A stretch of 64,000 nucleotides of DNA from Phycisphaerales bacterium (GTDB taxonomy: Bacteria; Planctomycetota; Phycisphaerae; Phycisphaerales; UBA1924), in contig JAJDDD010000009.1 of assembly GCA_029260495.1 (NCBI GenBank), forward strand, positions 124,001-188,000. The letters run 5' to 3'. Positions 44,948 to 53,571 of the stretch are shown here, piece by piece. How positions within the stretch are numbered: position 1 is the first letter of the stretch; every line of letters starts with the position of its first letter. The notes under the pieces were generated by a model. That model was not told where the DNA came from. It did no database searches and saw nothing but the letters and a program-made list of their open reading frames with translations. The position numbers and the translations under genes are program-made.

Positions 44948-46369
44948 ATGTCCTCTGAGCGCATACAAGACGAAGGTCTGGTCGTTGTTCGCGCTGGATG
45001 GCGGCGTGCGCTCAAGATTGCGCCTGGAGAAGGCTCGACGGTGCTTGTCTCGGCGCTGTTCTTCTTTTTTATTCTCGCAGCCTATTACATGCTCATGCCA
45101 GTGCGCGATGAGATTGTCACGCGCGAGGTGCGCGATGTTCCCTGGCTGTGGACGGGGACATTCATAGGCACACTGGCTGCGGCGCCTTTGTTCACGGCGC
45201 TGGTGTGCGTGCTTCCCCGGCGCCTTTTTATACCGATCACATACCGATTTTTCGCTGTCAATATGTTAATTTTTCTCGCGCTCTTTTTGAGTCTTGAAGG
45301 CGAAAACCGTCTATGGCCAGCTCGGATATTTTACATCTGGCTGAGTGTTTTTAATCTCTTCGCTGTTTCTATTTTCTGGGCATTTGCCTCGGATATTTTC
45401 ACGACTGCAAGAAGCAAGCGGCTGTTCGGCTTGATTGGCGTTGGGGGCACCGCGGGGGGCGTTGTGGGCGGCCTTGTCACCAAATCGCTGCTCGCGGTGG
45501 AGAACATTGATGTCGCGTATGTCTTTGTGGCCGCTGCTATTTCACTGGAACTTGCTGTTCGATGTTTCAAGTGGCTTGCTCGTGCGCATGATGTGGCGCC
45601 TCGGAAATTGGCTGAATCGAAAGGTTGGACGAGGGCGCGGTCGTTCCTTCCCGATGCTTCTCCCGGCGGGATGCTCGCGGGCCTGCGGGCTCTTGCTCAT
45701 TCGCGCTACCTGATGGGGGTCGCAGCCTACATTTTGCTGCTTTCGCTGACTGCGACAGCGATGTATCTCCAGCGCGTGCAGATCATCGGCGCGGAGTTCC
45801 CCGGTGATACGTCGGCTGCCCGTCAGGATCGCACGAATGCTCTGAACAATATTTACCTACTGACGAACATCGCAACGATTGTCATCCAATGCTTCTTTAC
45901 GGGGCGCATTATCCAGCGAGTTGGAGTTGGCTTCACGCTTGTTCTGCTGCCGGCTATTTCATTCGGTGCGATAGCGCTTGTTGCGGCGGCGCCTGTTTAC
46001 TCGGCGCTTGCGATCGCTGAAATTGCGCGCAGAACATCAAACTTCGCCCTCGCCCGCCCAGCGAGAGAGACGCTATATACGGTTGTTTCTCGCGAGGAGC
46101 GATACAAAACCAAGAGCGTAATTGACACCGCTGTCTATCGCGGTGGTGACATGATGTGGGCGTGGTTTTTTGAAATCATCCAATCCGGGCTCGCCACGAC
46201 AGCTCTTAAATTCGCTGCGGTGATTGCGATCGGTGCGGCTCCGCTGGCGGCGCTTTGGGGTGTATTGGGTCTGGCTCTTGGTCGGCGTCAAACTCAACTT
46301 TCCCGTGAACAGGACGCTGCAGAAATGAGCATACAGTCAAATGTTTCAGTTATTGAGGTGGAGGCCTGA
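44948..46369 (+). CDS. MFS-type permease related to ATP/ADP translocases
   Basis: A 473-residue membrane protein with about 11-12 hydrophobic segments. SALFFFFILAAYYMLMPVRD at the N-terminus and RLFGLIGVGGTAGGVVGGLV match the NTP/NDP-exchange-like MFS group (Tlc relatives) found in many free-living bacteria, where function is unproven. ARRTSNFALARPARETLYTV with a conserved basic patch (EERYKTKSVID) is also typical. It follows the Tat epimerase gene; its 3' end overlaps truB by 20 bases on the other strand. Confidence 0.8.
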   Translation: MSSERIQDEGLVVVRAGWRRALKIAPGEGSTVLVSALFFFFILAAYYMLMPVRDEIVTREVRDVPWLWTGTFIGTLAAAPLFTALVCVLPRRLFIPITYRFFAVNMLIFLALFLSLEGENRLWPARIFYIWLSVFNLFAVSIFWAFASDIFTTARSKRLFGLIGVGGTAGGVVGGLVTKSLLAVENIDVAYVFVAAAISLELAVRCFKWLARAHDVAPRKLAESKGWTRARSFLPDASPGGMLAGLRALAHSRYLMGVAAYILLLSLTATAMYLQRVQIIGAEFPGDTSAARQDRTNALNNIYLLTNIATIVIQCFFTGRIIQRVGVGFTLVLLPAISFGAIALVAAAPVYSALAIAEIARRTSNFALARPARETLYTVVSREERYKTKSVIDTAVYRGGDMMWAWFFEIIQSGLATTALKFAAVIAIGAAPLAALWGVLGLALGRRQTQLSREQDAAEMSIQSNVSVIEVEA

Positions 46370-47057
46370 GCAATGACTGGTCGAACGGATCGGAAACTTT
46401 GTCTAGTTCAATAGCGTCATCAATGCCATATGGGTCGACCAATGTTCGACGCAGGTTTTTGAGTCGGCCGCCTGTGCCGAGCGATTCCCCTAAATTCCGC
46501 GCCAGACTGCGAATATAGACGCCCTTTCCGCAGCGCACATCCAGCGTGGCAATGGGCCATTCATACGCGATCACCGTGATGTTGTGAATGACAACCGGAC
46601 GGGGCTCAAGCTCCAATGTTTCTCCCGCGCGAGCCCGCTTGTATGCGGCTTTTCCATCTATCTTCAAAGCAGAATAGGCCGGCGGGCGCTGGAGAATATT
46701 TCCTATAAATTGTTTGGAGGCTGCTTCTACATCCTCCCGCGTCGGCGTGCGCTTCACCGCGAGAGCCGTCGTTTCGCCTTCCATATCGTCTGTGGTTGAG
46801 AATGCGGAGAGGTCAACCTCGGCGATGTACTTCTTTTCTCCGGCCATGAGTTTGGGGACGGCTTTGGTCGCGGCGCCGAGACAGACGATAAGGACGCCAG
46901 TCGCGAGGGGATCAAGTGTGCCTGCATGGCCGACTTTGGCGCCGCCGGTGCGCGCGCGAACAAGTCGGCAGACCGCGGCGCTTGTCATGCCAAGGGGCTT
47001 GTCAATGACAAGCAGGCCGTTGAGATCGGGGCGTTGATTTCGCGGCTTTCGACCCAT
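46350..47057 (-). CDS. truB: tRNA pseudouridine-55 synthase TruB
   Basis: TruB makes pseudouridine at position 55 in the T loop of tRNAs. It has 235 residues, shorter than E. coli TruB (314) and without a C-terminal PUA domain. GLLVIDKPLGMTSAAV and GHAGTLDPLATGVL (catalytic Asp49) are present, with YIAEVDLSAFSTTDDMEGE and RCGKGVYIRSLARNLGE. It is read alone on the minus strand, convergent with the permease. Confidence 0.95.
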   Translation of the reverse strand: MGRKPRNQRPDLNGLLVIDKPLGMTSAAVCRLVRARTGGAKVGHAGTLDPLATGVLIVCLGAATKAVPKLMAGEKKYIAEVDLSAFSTTDDMEGETTALAVKRTPTREDVEAASKQFIGNILQRPPAYSALKIDGKAAYKRARAGETLELEPRPVVIHNITVIAYEWPIATLDVRCGKGVYIRSLARNLGESLGTGGRLKNLRRTLVDPYGIDDAIELDKVSDPFDQSLLRPPPQ

Positions 47058-47236
47058 GACTGAATGCTGAAACGGACCTTTTGGTCAGGTGAAAAATATG
47101 ATGATTCGGTTGGAGGGAGGCAGGAATTGATGTTGGGCGGGTGTGATCTCGCGATAGACTACGGGCTGCCTGAGAGGCGTGCCTGGGGTTGATCGCGGTG
47201 TTGAGTGGGTAAATACGCTTGTGAGGAGATCATCAC

Positions 47237-48223
47237 ATGTTTGGAAAGTCTATTTTCGCTTTGGCTGTCTCATGCGCCTGCAGTCAGTTGGCTCTTGTCG
47301 CTCATGCAGAGCAGGTGACGTTTCCCATTACAATGGCGGGTCCTGAGGAAGTGCCTGGCCCGGGCGATGCAGACGGGACGGCGTCTGGGACGATTACGTT
47401 TGACACGGTGACCAATGAGATATCCTGGAACTTCACCTACGCGGACATTGTCGCTCCGACGGCGATGCATATTCACGCGGCGCCGGCGGGCGCCGGTGCG
47501 GGCGTGTTCGTTGGGCTTGGTGTTGCGACCAGCGGCGGCGCGGGCACGCTGATTAGCTCTGTGACTACTTCGCCGGCGAACATCAGTGCGATTCTTGCGA
47601 ATCCGATTGGTTTTTATGTCAACATTCATAACGGGCCGTTCCCGAGCGGCGCCATTCGCGGGCAGATTCCGGCGATGTTCGAGCTCATGATGACCGGTCC
47701 CCAGGAGTTTCCCGGGCCGGGCGACGCAGATGGAACTGCGATGGGCATGCTTGGGTTTGACACCGGAAATAACGAAATCTTCTGGGATTTCACCTATGCA
47801 GACATTGCTGCTCCCACCGCGATGCACATTCATAACGCGCCAGCGGGGATGTCGGCGGGAGTCTTTGTCGGGCTCGGCGTCGCGACGAGTGGCGGCGCGG
47901 GCACGTTGATCAGTTCAGTGACAACCACCCCAGCCAACATCACTGCGGTGCTGGCTGCTCCGACGGATTTTTATGTCAACATTCACAATGGGCCGTTCCC
48001 GAGTGGCGCGGTTCGCGGTCAGATTGAGGACGCGGCCGCATCCTGCACAGCGGACCTCAACGGCGATGGGAGTGTGGGCAGCGGCGATCTTGCCAACCTG
48101 CTTGGGAGCTGGGGACCATGCCCGGCGCCGCCCGCGACATGTGCGGCTGACTTCAGCATGGACGGAAGCGTAGGCAGTGGCGATCTCGCGACGCTGCTGG
48201 GAAGCTGGGGGGCGTGCCCGTAA
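47237..48223 (+). CDS. Secreted protein with two CHRD domains and EF-hand-like C-terminus
   Basis: A 328-residue exported protein. A signal peptide (residues 1-24) is followed by two tandem CHRD domains (about 26-146 and 147-267), each with GPEE/GPQE(V/F)PGPGDADGTA, a TYADI(V/A)APTAMHIH segment and FYVNIHNGPFPSGA(I/V)RGQI. CHRD domains are named from chordin; their bacterial role is unknown. The C-terminus has two copies of a DLNGDGSVGSGDLANLLGSW-type unit, the EF-hand-like tail seen on other secreted Phycisphaerae proteins. GTGAGGAGA precedes the ATG. Confidence 0.92.
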   Translation: MFGKSIFALAVSCACSQLALVAHAEQVTFPITMAGPEEVPGPGDADGTASGTITFDTVTNEISWNFTYADIVAPTAMHIHAAPAGAGAGVFVGLGVATSGGAGTLISSVTTSPANISAILANPIGFYVNIHNGPFPSGAIRGQIPAMFELMMTGPQEFPGPGDADGTAMGMLGFDTGNNEIFWDFTYADIAAPTAMHIHNAPAGMSAGVFVGLGVATSGGAGTLISSVTTTPANITAVLAAPTDFYVNIHNGPFPSGAVRGQIEDAAASCTADLNGDGSVGSGDLANLLGSWGPCPAPPATCAADFSMDGSVGSGDLATLLGSWGACP

Positions 48224-48404
48224 TCTGCTGCCCTGATTGAAATGGGCTGACGAAGTGAGGCAGAGAAGTCTGCCAACAGGAAGAAGACTGGCGGCGGGAG
48301 CGGTTTTGAATAGAGGAGGCCGCCCCGCCGACGCATGACAGAAGGCAGCGCTGACGATACCCTCGCCCAGCCCGTTTCCCATGCGCTTTTGATGAGAAAC
48401 GATT

Positions 48405-48491
48405 GGAGAGGTGTCCGAGTGGCTGAAGGAGCGGCACTGGAAATGCCGTATACGCTTATGCGTATCGGGGGTTCGAATCCCCCCCTCTCCG
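48405..48491 (+). tRNA. tRNA-Ser (anticodon GGA)
   Basis: An 87-base class II tRNA. The acceptor is GGAGAGG/CCTCTCC, the anticodon stem CGGCA/TGCCG with loop CTGGAAA (anticodon GGA, reads TCC/TCT), a long variable arm (TACGCTTATGCGTA) and the T arm GGGGG TTCGAAT CCCCC. The 3' CCA is not encoded. Confidence 0.96.
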
Positions 48492-48658
48492 CTTTTGATT
48501 CTTTGTTCGTCACAGGCGATGGTTTTGAACGTCTGCCTGCAGTTACGAGCGATCCTTTACATATTGTCAGGCGCGGCCCCTTGAGTGCGGGAGAGTGTGG
48601 CATTGGCTGGGGCGTGTGATGATGCAGTGAGTTGTGGGAGATACACTTCTTGCAGCCA

Positions 48659-48732
48659 GCCCCGGTAGCTCAGTTGGATAGAGCAGCGGTCTTCTAAATC
48701 GCAGGTCGGAAGTTCGAATCTTCCCCGGGGCG
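48659..48732 (+). tRNA. tRNA-Arg (anticodon TCT)
   Basis: A 74-base cloverleaf. The acceptor is GCCCCGG/CCGGGGC, D arm GCTC...GAGC, anticodon stem GCGGT/ATCGC with loop CTTCTAA (anticodon TCT, reads AGA/AGG), and T arm GGAAG TTCGAAT CTTCC. No encoded CCA. It lies 37 bases before recR. Confidence 0.95.
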
Positions 48733-48769
48733 TTCTTTGTGGTAGGCGGGGGCGCCCTATGATTGGGCT

Positions 48770-49447
48770 GTGGAAGACATTCGCGCACAATCTGGTGATC
48801 AATCGCGGGGCGTTGTCGCGCGAGGGTCAGCCTATCCCGAGTCGGTGGATCGGCTGATCGAGGCGCTCTCGAAGCTGCCGGGGATTGGCAGGCGGTCGGC
48901 GGAGCGGCTGGCGTTTCATGTGCTCAAGTCGTCGGCTGAGGAGGCGATGCAGCTTTCCGAGGCTGTTGCGGATGTGAAGCAGAAGATCCGGCCGTGCGGG
49001 GTGTGCTTTAGTTTGTGCGAAGGGGAGGAGTGCGGGATTTGCGCGGACGGTCGGCGGGATCGGAGTTTGGTTTTGGTGGTTGAGCAGCCGAAAGACCTTT
49101 TGGCGCTGGAGCAGACGGGGATGTATCGGGGTGTGTACCACGTTCTGATGGGGCGGATCAGCCCGCTGGATGGCGTCGGGCCTGGCGATCTGACGACGGA
49201 GCGATTGATGGAGCGTGTACGCCAGGCTGAAGCGAACTGCGGGAGCGTGCGTGTGGAGGAGGTGGTGTTGGGGCTGAACCCAACGCTGGAGGGGGATGGA
49301 ACGGCGCTGTATTTGAGTCAGCAGCTTGAGGCGGCGGGGGTGCGCGTCACAAGACTGGCGCGGGGGCTTCCCACGGGCGGGCAGCTTGAATACGCGAGCA
49401 AGGCGGTGCTCGCGGATGCAATCCAGGGCAGGCAGTCGGTGCGGTAA
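48770..49447 (+). CDS. recR: Recombination protein RecR
   Basis: RecR works with RecF/RecO to load RecA at gaps; 225 residues. The N-terminal helix-hairpin-helix is KLPGIGRRSAERLAFHVL. The zinc finger is CGVCFSLCEGEECGIC. The Toprim domain has LVVEQPKDLLALEQTGMYRG, then MGRISPLDGVGPGDL. The C-terminus has GLNPTLEGDGTALYL and TRLARGLPTGGQLEY. The start is a GTG at 48770, adding about 20 residues to the usual N-terminus. It is followed 57 bases on by rpoN. Confidence 0.96.
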   Translation: MEDIRAQSGDQSRGVVARGSAYPESVDRLIEALSKLPGIGRRSAERLAFHVLKSSAEEAMQLSEAVADVKQKIRPCGVCFSLCEGEECGICADGRRDRSLVLVVEQPKDLLALEQTGMYRGVYHVLMGRISPLDGVGPGDLTTERLMERVRQAEANCGSVRVEEVVLGLNPTLEGDGTALYLSQQLEAAGVRVTRLARGLPTGGQLEYASKAVLADAIQGRQSVR

Positions 49448-49504
49448 GGTGGAGGGGGCGCTGGTGAAGGCGCTCGCTGGAATGTGAAAGCGCGAAGGAG
49501 CGCC

Positions 49505-51055
49505 ATGCGGTTTGACACGTCTCAACATATGAAGCTCGGCCAGCAGATGAAGCTGGCGCCGCGGGTGATCCAGTCGATGGAGATCCTGCAGCTGTCGCTG
49601 CCGGCGTTGGAGGAGCGGATCGAGCAGGAGCTTGAGTCCAACGTCGCGCTTGAGGCGGTGGAGCCGGGCGCGGAGGCTGGGGATGTTGAGCAGGCGCAAC
49701 GTGATGAACGGCGCGATGACACCGCCAACGAGCGCGAGCTGACGATTGATGAAACGGGGTCAAACGACTTCGAGCGGTTGGAGTCGATGGAATCTTCCTA
49801 CAGCGAGGCGTTTGACAACGAATATTCAGCGGCGAGTGTGACGCGATCTTCAGAGTATGAGCCACGCACCTATTCCGCGTCGCGGCATGGCGGCGAGCGC
49901 GACGGGAAGATGGACGCGATGGCGAACACCGCGGCGCGCGGGGCTTCGATGCACGAGGTGTTGCTCGATCAGTGGCGCCTGGCGGAGGCGCCGGATGAGG
50001 TGCGTCGGATCGGGGAGTTGTTGATCGCGCATATCGATGATGACGGGTACATCCGCACGGAGCTGGAAAAAATCGCAGAGCTTGCAGCCTTGGATGGCGT
50101 TGAGCCGGAGATCGAGAATGTTGAAAAAACGCTGAAGATGTTGCAGTGGGCGCTGGAGCCATCGGGTATCGCGGCGCGGGACACGCAGGAGTGTTTGCTG
50201 CTCCAGATTGATGCGATTGAGCTTGAGTCTGAGGAGGACGATGGAGCATTGGTGCAGTTTGTGCGCAAGTTGATTGTCGAGCACCTGGATGATCTGGCGC
50301 AGAATCGGCTGCCGAAGGTTGTGGAAGAGACGGGCGAAGAGATGGAGCGGATCAAGGAGGCGATGGAATGGATGCACCAGCTCGGAGTTTCGCCGGGCCG
50401 GATGTTGAGCGATGAGACGCCGCCTGTGATTGTGCCTGACGCTGCGATTGAATATGACGATGAGCATGATGTGTATGTGCCGCGGATTTTGGATTCACGT
50501 CTGCCTGCGTTGCGGATTAGCGCGGCGTATTCTGCTATGGCTAAGGATAAATCCGTTGATAAATCCGCCCGTGATTTTGTGCGGACGAACCTGACGAATG
50601 CGCAGTGGCTGATTGACGCAGTGGGGCAGCGGAGCCATACGCTTTTGCGCGTGTTGAATGTTGTAGCTGAAGCGCAGCGTGATTTTTTCGATCTAGGTCC
50701 GCAGGCGCTGAAGCCGCTTCCGATGACGCAGGTTGCGGATCAGCTGGGTGTGCATGTCGCGACGGTGTCGCGGGCTGTTGCGGGGAAGCATGTGCAGACA
50801 TTGCGCGGCGTCATGCCGCTTCGGCGGTTCTTCTCAGGAGGAACGCAAACCGACAGTGGGGAGGACATGAGCTGGGCAGCGGTGAAAGCGGCGCTGAAAG
50901 AAGTGGTGGATGGGGAAGATAAGAGCAAGCCGCTCAGCGATGAATCGCTGGCGGAGGGGCTGCGCGAGCGCGGGATTGACATTGCGCGGCGGACGGTGGC
51001 GAAGTATCGGGGGCAGCTCAACATACCGCCGGCGCGGATGCGGCGTGAATATTAG
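49505..51055 (+). CDS. rpoN: RNA polymerase sigma-54 factor RpoN
   Basis: Sigma-54 directs polymerase to -24/-12 promoters and needs AAA+ activators. It has 516 residues from the ATG at 49505, with GAAGGAG just upstream. Region I is Gln/Leu-rich (MKLAPRVIQSMEILQLSLPA). Region II is acidic and variable (about 60-130). The core-binding domain follows, then the HTH (MTQVADQLGVHVATVSRAVA) and the C-terminal RpoN box (ARRTVAKYRGQLNIPPARMR). The RpoN box differs from the usual form at a few positions but keeps the key residues. No activator gene is nearby. Confidence 0.96.
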   Translation: MRFDTSQHMKLGQQMKLAPRVIQSMEILQLSLPALEERIEQELESNVALEAVEPGAEAGDVEQAQRDERRDDTANERELTIDETGSNDFERLESMESSYSEAFDNEYSAASVTRSSEYEPRTYSASRHGGERDGKMDAMANTAARGASMHEVLLDQWRLAEAPDEVRRIGELLIAHIDDDGYIRTELEKIAELAALDGVEPEIENVEKTLKMLQWALEPSGIAARDTQECLLLQIDAIELESEEDDGALVQFVRKLIVEHLDDLAQNRLPKVVEETGEEMERIKEAMEWMHQLGVSPGRMLSDETPPVIVPDAAIEYDDEHDVYVPRILDSRLPALRISAAYSAMAKDKSVDKSARDFVRTNLTNAQWLIDAVGQRSHTLLRVLNVVAEAQRDFFDLGPQALKPLPMTQVADQLGVHVATVSRAVAGKHVQTLRGVMPLRRFFSGGTQTDSGEDMSWAAVKAALKEVVDGEDKSKPLSDESLAEGLRERGIDIARRTVAKYRGQLNIPPARMRREY

Positions 51056-51186
51056 GTTTGCCTGCGTTCTGCCATGAACAGGGCAACCTCGTGCAGCATC
51101 TCCAATCACATGTGAAATATGGCGGTTTCCCCTTGTAGTCGTCCTTTTGGTGGATAAAATTGCGGGCGCACAAGGGAGTTTAAAAA

Positions 51187-51999
51187 GTGAGATACAAACT
51201 GGTTGTTATCATGGCCGGTGTCGGCTTCTGGTCGCCTGCTGCGCTTGGCAGGTTTCTCAACATTGATTTTCGCGAGGATAAGACGCTGTCTGCGGCCGCA
51301 TCAGCCCTGCTGCCGGCTGGTGCGCGAACGTTCAATCTGTATGCCATTTTCGACGGCGGGGTTGAAGACGACATTCGCAACACTGTGCTGGCGACTGGGA
51401 ATGATTTTACATTCTTTGAAATCAACAAATTTTTCGGGGTTCATACAGATGCGGAGTTTTTCAACACAGAAGCGCCATTTGGAGGCGACAGGGCGCCGAA
51501 CAGCGGTTTCTTCGAGTTCGATCCGACGCTGGAGTTTGACACATTCGTCACGATTGGCGTGAAGGACAGCGCCATCGAAGACACCACGGTGCTTGACCCT
51601 TCGTTCGGCATGGTCGACGGGAATGGCGACGGACATATTGATCGGATCACAGGGGGATGGGCGAATGGCAATCCACCAAATTTGCAAGGCGCTCCCGTGT
51701 TCAATGCGGAGACAGGCGAGTGGGAGACGGTGCTGGCGCAGTTGACGATCGTTGGGCTTGATGCCAATGCGGATCTGGGGCAGCGAGGAGCGTTTGGAAG
51801 CCCATTATCTCAAGGATGGCACGGCGAGATATTCTCCGGCCAGCTTGATCTCTTTCGGCGGGGGGATAGCAGCCTTGGTGAAGATCCTGCTGTTGGGTTC
51901 ACGATGCTTATGACGACACCTCCGGCGCCGGGAACCGGGGCGCTGTTTGGTGTCGCGGCAGCAGGCATGTCCCGTCGGCGACGAATCGCTGTCGGTTGA
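51187..51999 (+). CDS. Secreted PEP-CTERM-like protein sharing the N-domain of the giant protein
   Basis: A 270-residue exported protein, starting at a GTG at 51187 with GGGAG upstream. After a signal peptide, residues about 22-225 align with residues 24-240 of the 1715-residue protein: IDFREDK, GARTFNLYAIFDG, GGDRAPNSGFFEFDPTLEFD, TFVTIGVKDS, GGWANGNPPNLQGAP, LAQLTIVGLD and GEIFSGQ. The C-terminus is PAPGTGALFGVAAAGMSRRR plus basic residues, a PEP-CTERM-like sorting signal (Pro motif, hydrophobic helix, basic cluster) recognised by exosortase systems. Its function is unknown; secretion and surface attachment are likely. Confidence 0.85.
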   Translation: MRYKLVVIMAGVGFWSPAALGRFLNIDFREDKTLSAAASALLPAGARTFNLYAIFDGGVEDDIRNTVLATGNDFTFFEINKFFGVHTDAEFFNTEAPFGGDRAPNSGFFEFDPTLEFDTFVTIGVKDSAIEDTTVLDPSFGMVDGNGDGHIDRITGGWANGNPPNLQGAPVFNAETGEWETVLAQLTIVGLDANADLGQRGAFGSPLSQGWHGEIFSGQLDLFRRGDSSLGEDPAVGFTMLMTTPPAPGTGALFGVAAAGMSRRRRIAVG

Positions 52000-52006
52000 G
52001 GTCGCG

Positions 52007-52474
52007 CTAGATGTGGTCCCAAGCCCAGATGGCGTACTGCGTGTTCTTCTCAAGCGTGTGGCCGGAAACCTTCAATGTCAGCAGGATGCGCCCGCGATGG
52101 TGGCTTTCATGGGCGATGAAGTAGGAGAGGGTCGTGAAGATTCCCTTCTTGAAGCCACGACGTTTTTTCTCACCCTCGTTAACGCCTTGCAGTAGACCTT
52201 CTACGGCTTTGCTTGATGCTGTGAGAGCTTTGGTGAGTTCTTTTTTGCTCGGCACGGTCTTGGGCGGGAACTTGGTGAGCTTTGTTGCGAGATCCTTGGC
52301 GCGGCCTTCAACCTGGGCGACTCGGAGGTTGTGCATGTGGGCAAACTCACCGGCGACACCGCGCCCGCCTCGTTTGGAAAGCGTGCATTCCATGCCCTCA
52401 TCAGTAATTTTCTCGATGAGGAGCAGGTTGATTCGGTTGTTCGTTCGCCAGGCTTCGAGGAGTTGTTCAAGCAT
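52007..52474 (-). CDS. DinB-family protein
   Basis: A 155-residue four-helix-bundle protein of the DinB/YfiT superfamily. The metal-ligand His occur in AHMHNLR (His46-48 region) and AHESHHRGRIL (typical HxxxH-like end). MLEQLLEAWRTNNRINLLLI is the first helix. DinB proteins act as thiol-dependent S-transferases or unknown metalloenzymes. It is convergent with the PEP-CTERM-like gene (7-base gap). Substrate unknown. Confidence 0.85.
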   Translation of the reverse strand: MLEQLLEAWRTNNRINLLLIEKITDEGMECTLSKRGGRGVAGEFAHMHNLRVAQVEGRAKDLATKLTKFPPKTVPSKKELTKALTASSKAVEGLLQGVNEGEKKRRGFKKGIFTTLSYFIAHESHHRGRILLTLKVSGHTLEKNTQYAIWAWDHI

Positions 52475-52545
52475 TGGGTGACCCTCTGGCGTGGTGGGCG
52501 GATCTGGGCGCGCATATTGAAGTCAGGATTTAATCGGTGTGCAGA

Positions 52546-53550
52546 TTAACGGCGATAGCCGGGTGGCGTTTCAAGAAGGCTTTGCATTTCGCGCAGCGCC
52601 ATCATGCCGACAAAGCCGATCAGCGCCAGCACACTGAGGATGATCGCACCGCGTGTCGCTCCCGCGCCCCACATCCATGCAGCGTCGTAGAGAACAATCC
52701 AGAGCGTGCCATAGCGTGTAAGACGTTCTGCGGCGCGCTCCGATGATCTTGAGTGACGCGCCTTGCGGTAAGCGACGAGCATGAACAGGCCGGCTAGAAG
52801 TGCAGGGCCAACAGCAGCGGCGGGGGATATCCATTCGGGCCAGAGTCCGGACTCACCTCCGCGGCGCCAGGCGATCGCGAGCAGCACGAGCGACCAAAAT
52901 ACCCATCCAGCGATTGCGGCAGCAGTGGCGCGGTGGCTGAGCTTCGGGCGTTTGTGGGCTATGACGTGCGCGAGCGCTGCGACAGCGAGGGCGTGCGTCA
53001 TGACGAGCCAGATGGGCCAGAGAAAGACAAGCCGGACATTGGGAATGGTCATGTGCGCCGCGTAAAGAAGGCCGAGAAAGACAATGCCCACCGATGGGAC
53101 GAAGCGGGCGGTCATGTTGTAGAAGAGAAGCGAACAGGCGGTAAAGAGGCTGACAAGGACGGCGGTCGGGCCGAGCATCCAGGCGCCGAGCAAGCCGACG
53201 ATGAGTGAAGCGGCCACGATAGAGACGGCGGCGTCAACACCCACTTGGCCTGACGGGAGGGGACGATCGGGATGGAGCGTGCGATCGCGGCGCAGGTCGA
53301 GCGCGTCATTCAGGGCGGCGCCGAAGACGAACAGGCCGACACCCACCATCGCGCCCCCGGTGAGGAGATATGGCTCAAAGAAGGTGGCGGGGAGCCAGTC
53401 GGGTGGCGTGGTGAGCGCATGCCGACCTCGCTCCTGAGGTGTAGCGCGCGTCCAGAGGATCACGAACCAGACATTGGCGACGGCAGCGAGGGCGCTGGTG
53501 ACGCGAGTAAGCTGGAGAATCGGGATGACGCCGGGAAGGCGGTCGCGCAT
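52546..53550 (-). CDS. UbiA-family prenyltransferase
   Basis: An integral membrane protein of the UbiA superfamily, 334 residues with about eight to nine helices. The first Asp-rich motif is NDALDLRRDR (81-90), followed by PDRPLPSGQV, the diagnostic pattern. The second Asp motif is weak or absent (in the YDAAWMWG region), so activity is uncertain. Family members attach prenyl chains to aromatic or sugar acceptors. It lies 21 bases after sat on the same strand. The acceptor is unknown. Confidence 0.85.
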   Translation of the reverse strand: MRDRLPGVIPILQLTRVTSALAAVANVWFVILWTRATPQERGRHALTTPPDWLPATFFEPYLLTGGAMVGVGLFVFGAALNDALDLRRDRTLHPDRPLPSGQVGVDAAVSIVAASLIVGLLGAWMLGPTAVLVSLFTACSLLFYNMTARFVPSVGIVFLGLLYAAHMTIPNVRLVFLWPIWLVMTHALAVAALAHVIAHKRPKLSHRATAAAIAGWVFWSLVLLAIAWRRGGESGLWPEWISPAAAVGPALLAGLFMLVAYRKARHSRSSERAAERLTRYGTLWIVLYDAAWMWGAGATRGAIILSVLALIGFVGMMALREMQSLLETPPGYRR

Positions 53551-53571
53551 GTGGGCGATGGTAGCGGGAGG

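Noticed and set aside
48224-48404. Possible gene between the CHRD gene and tRNA-Ser
   Set aside because: Only shadow frames are present, without a ribosome site; it is best read as an intergenic region holding the tRNA promoter.
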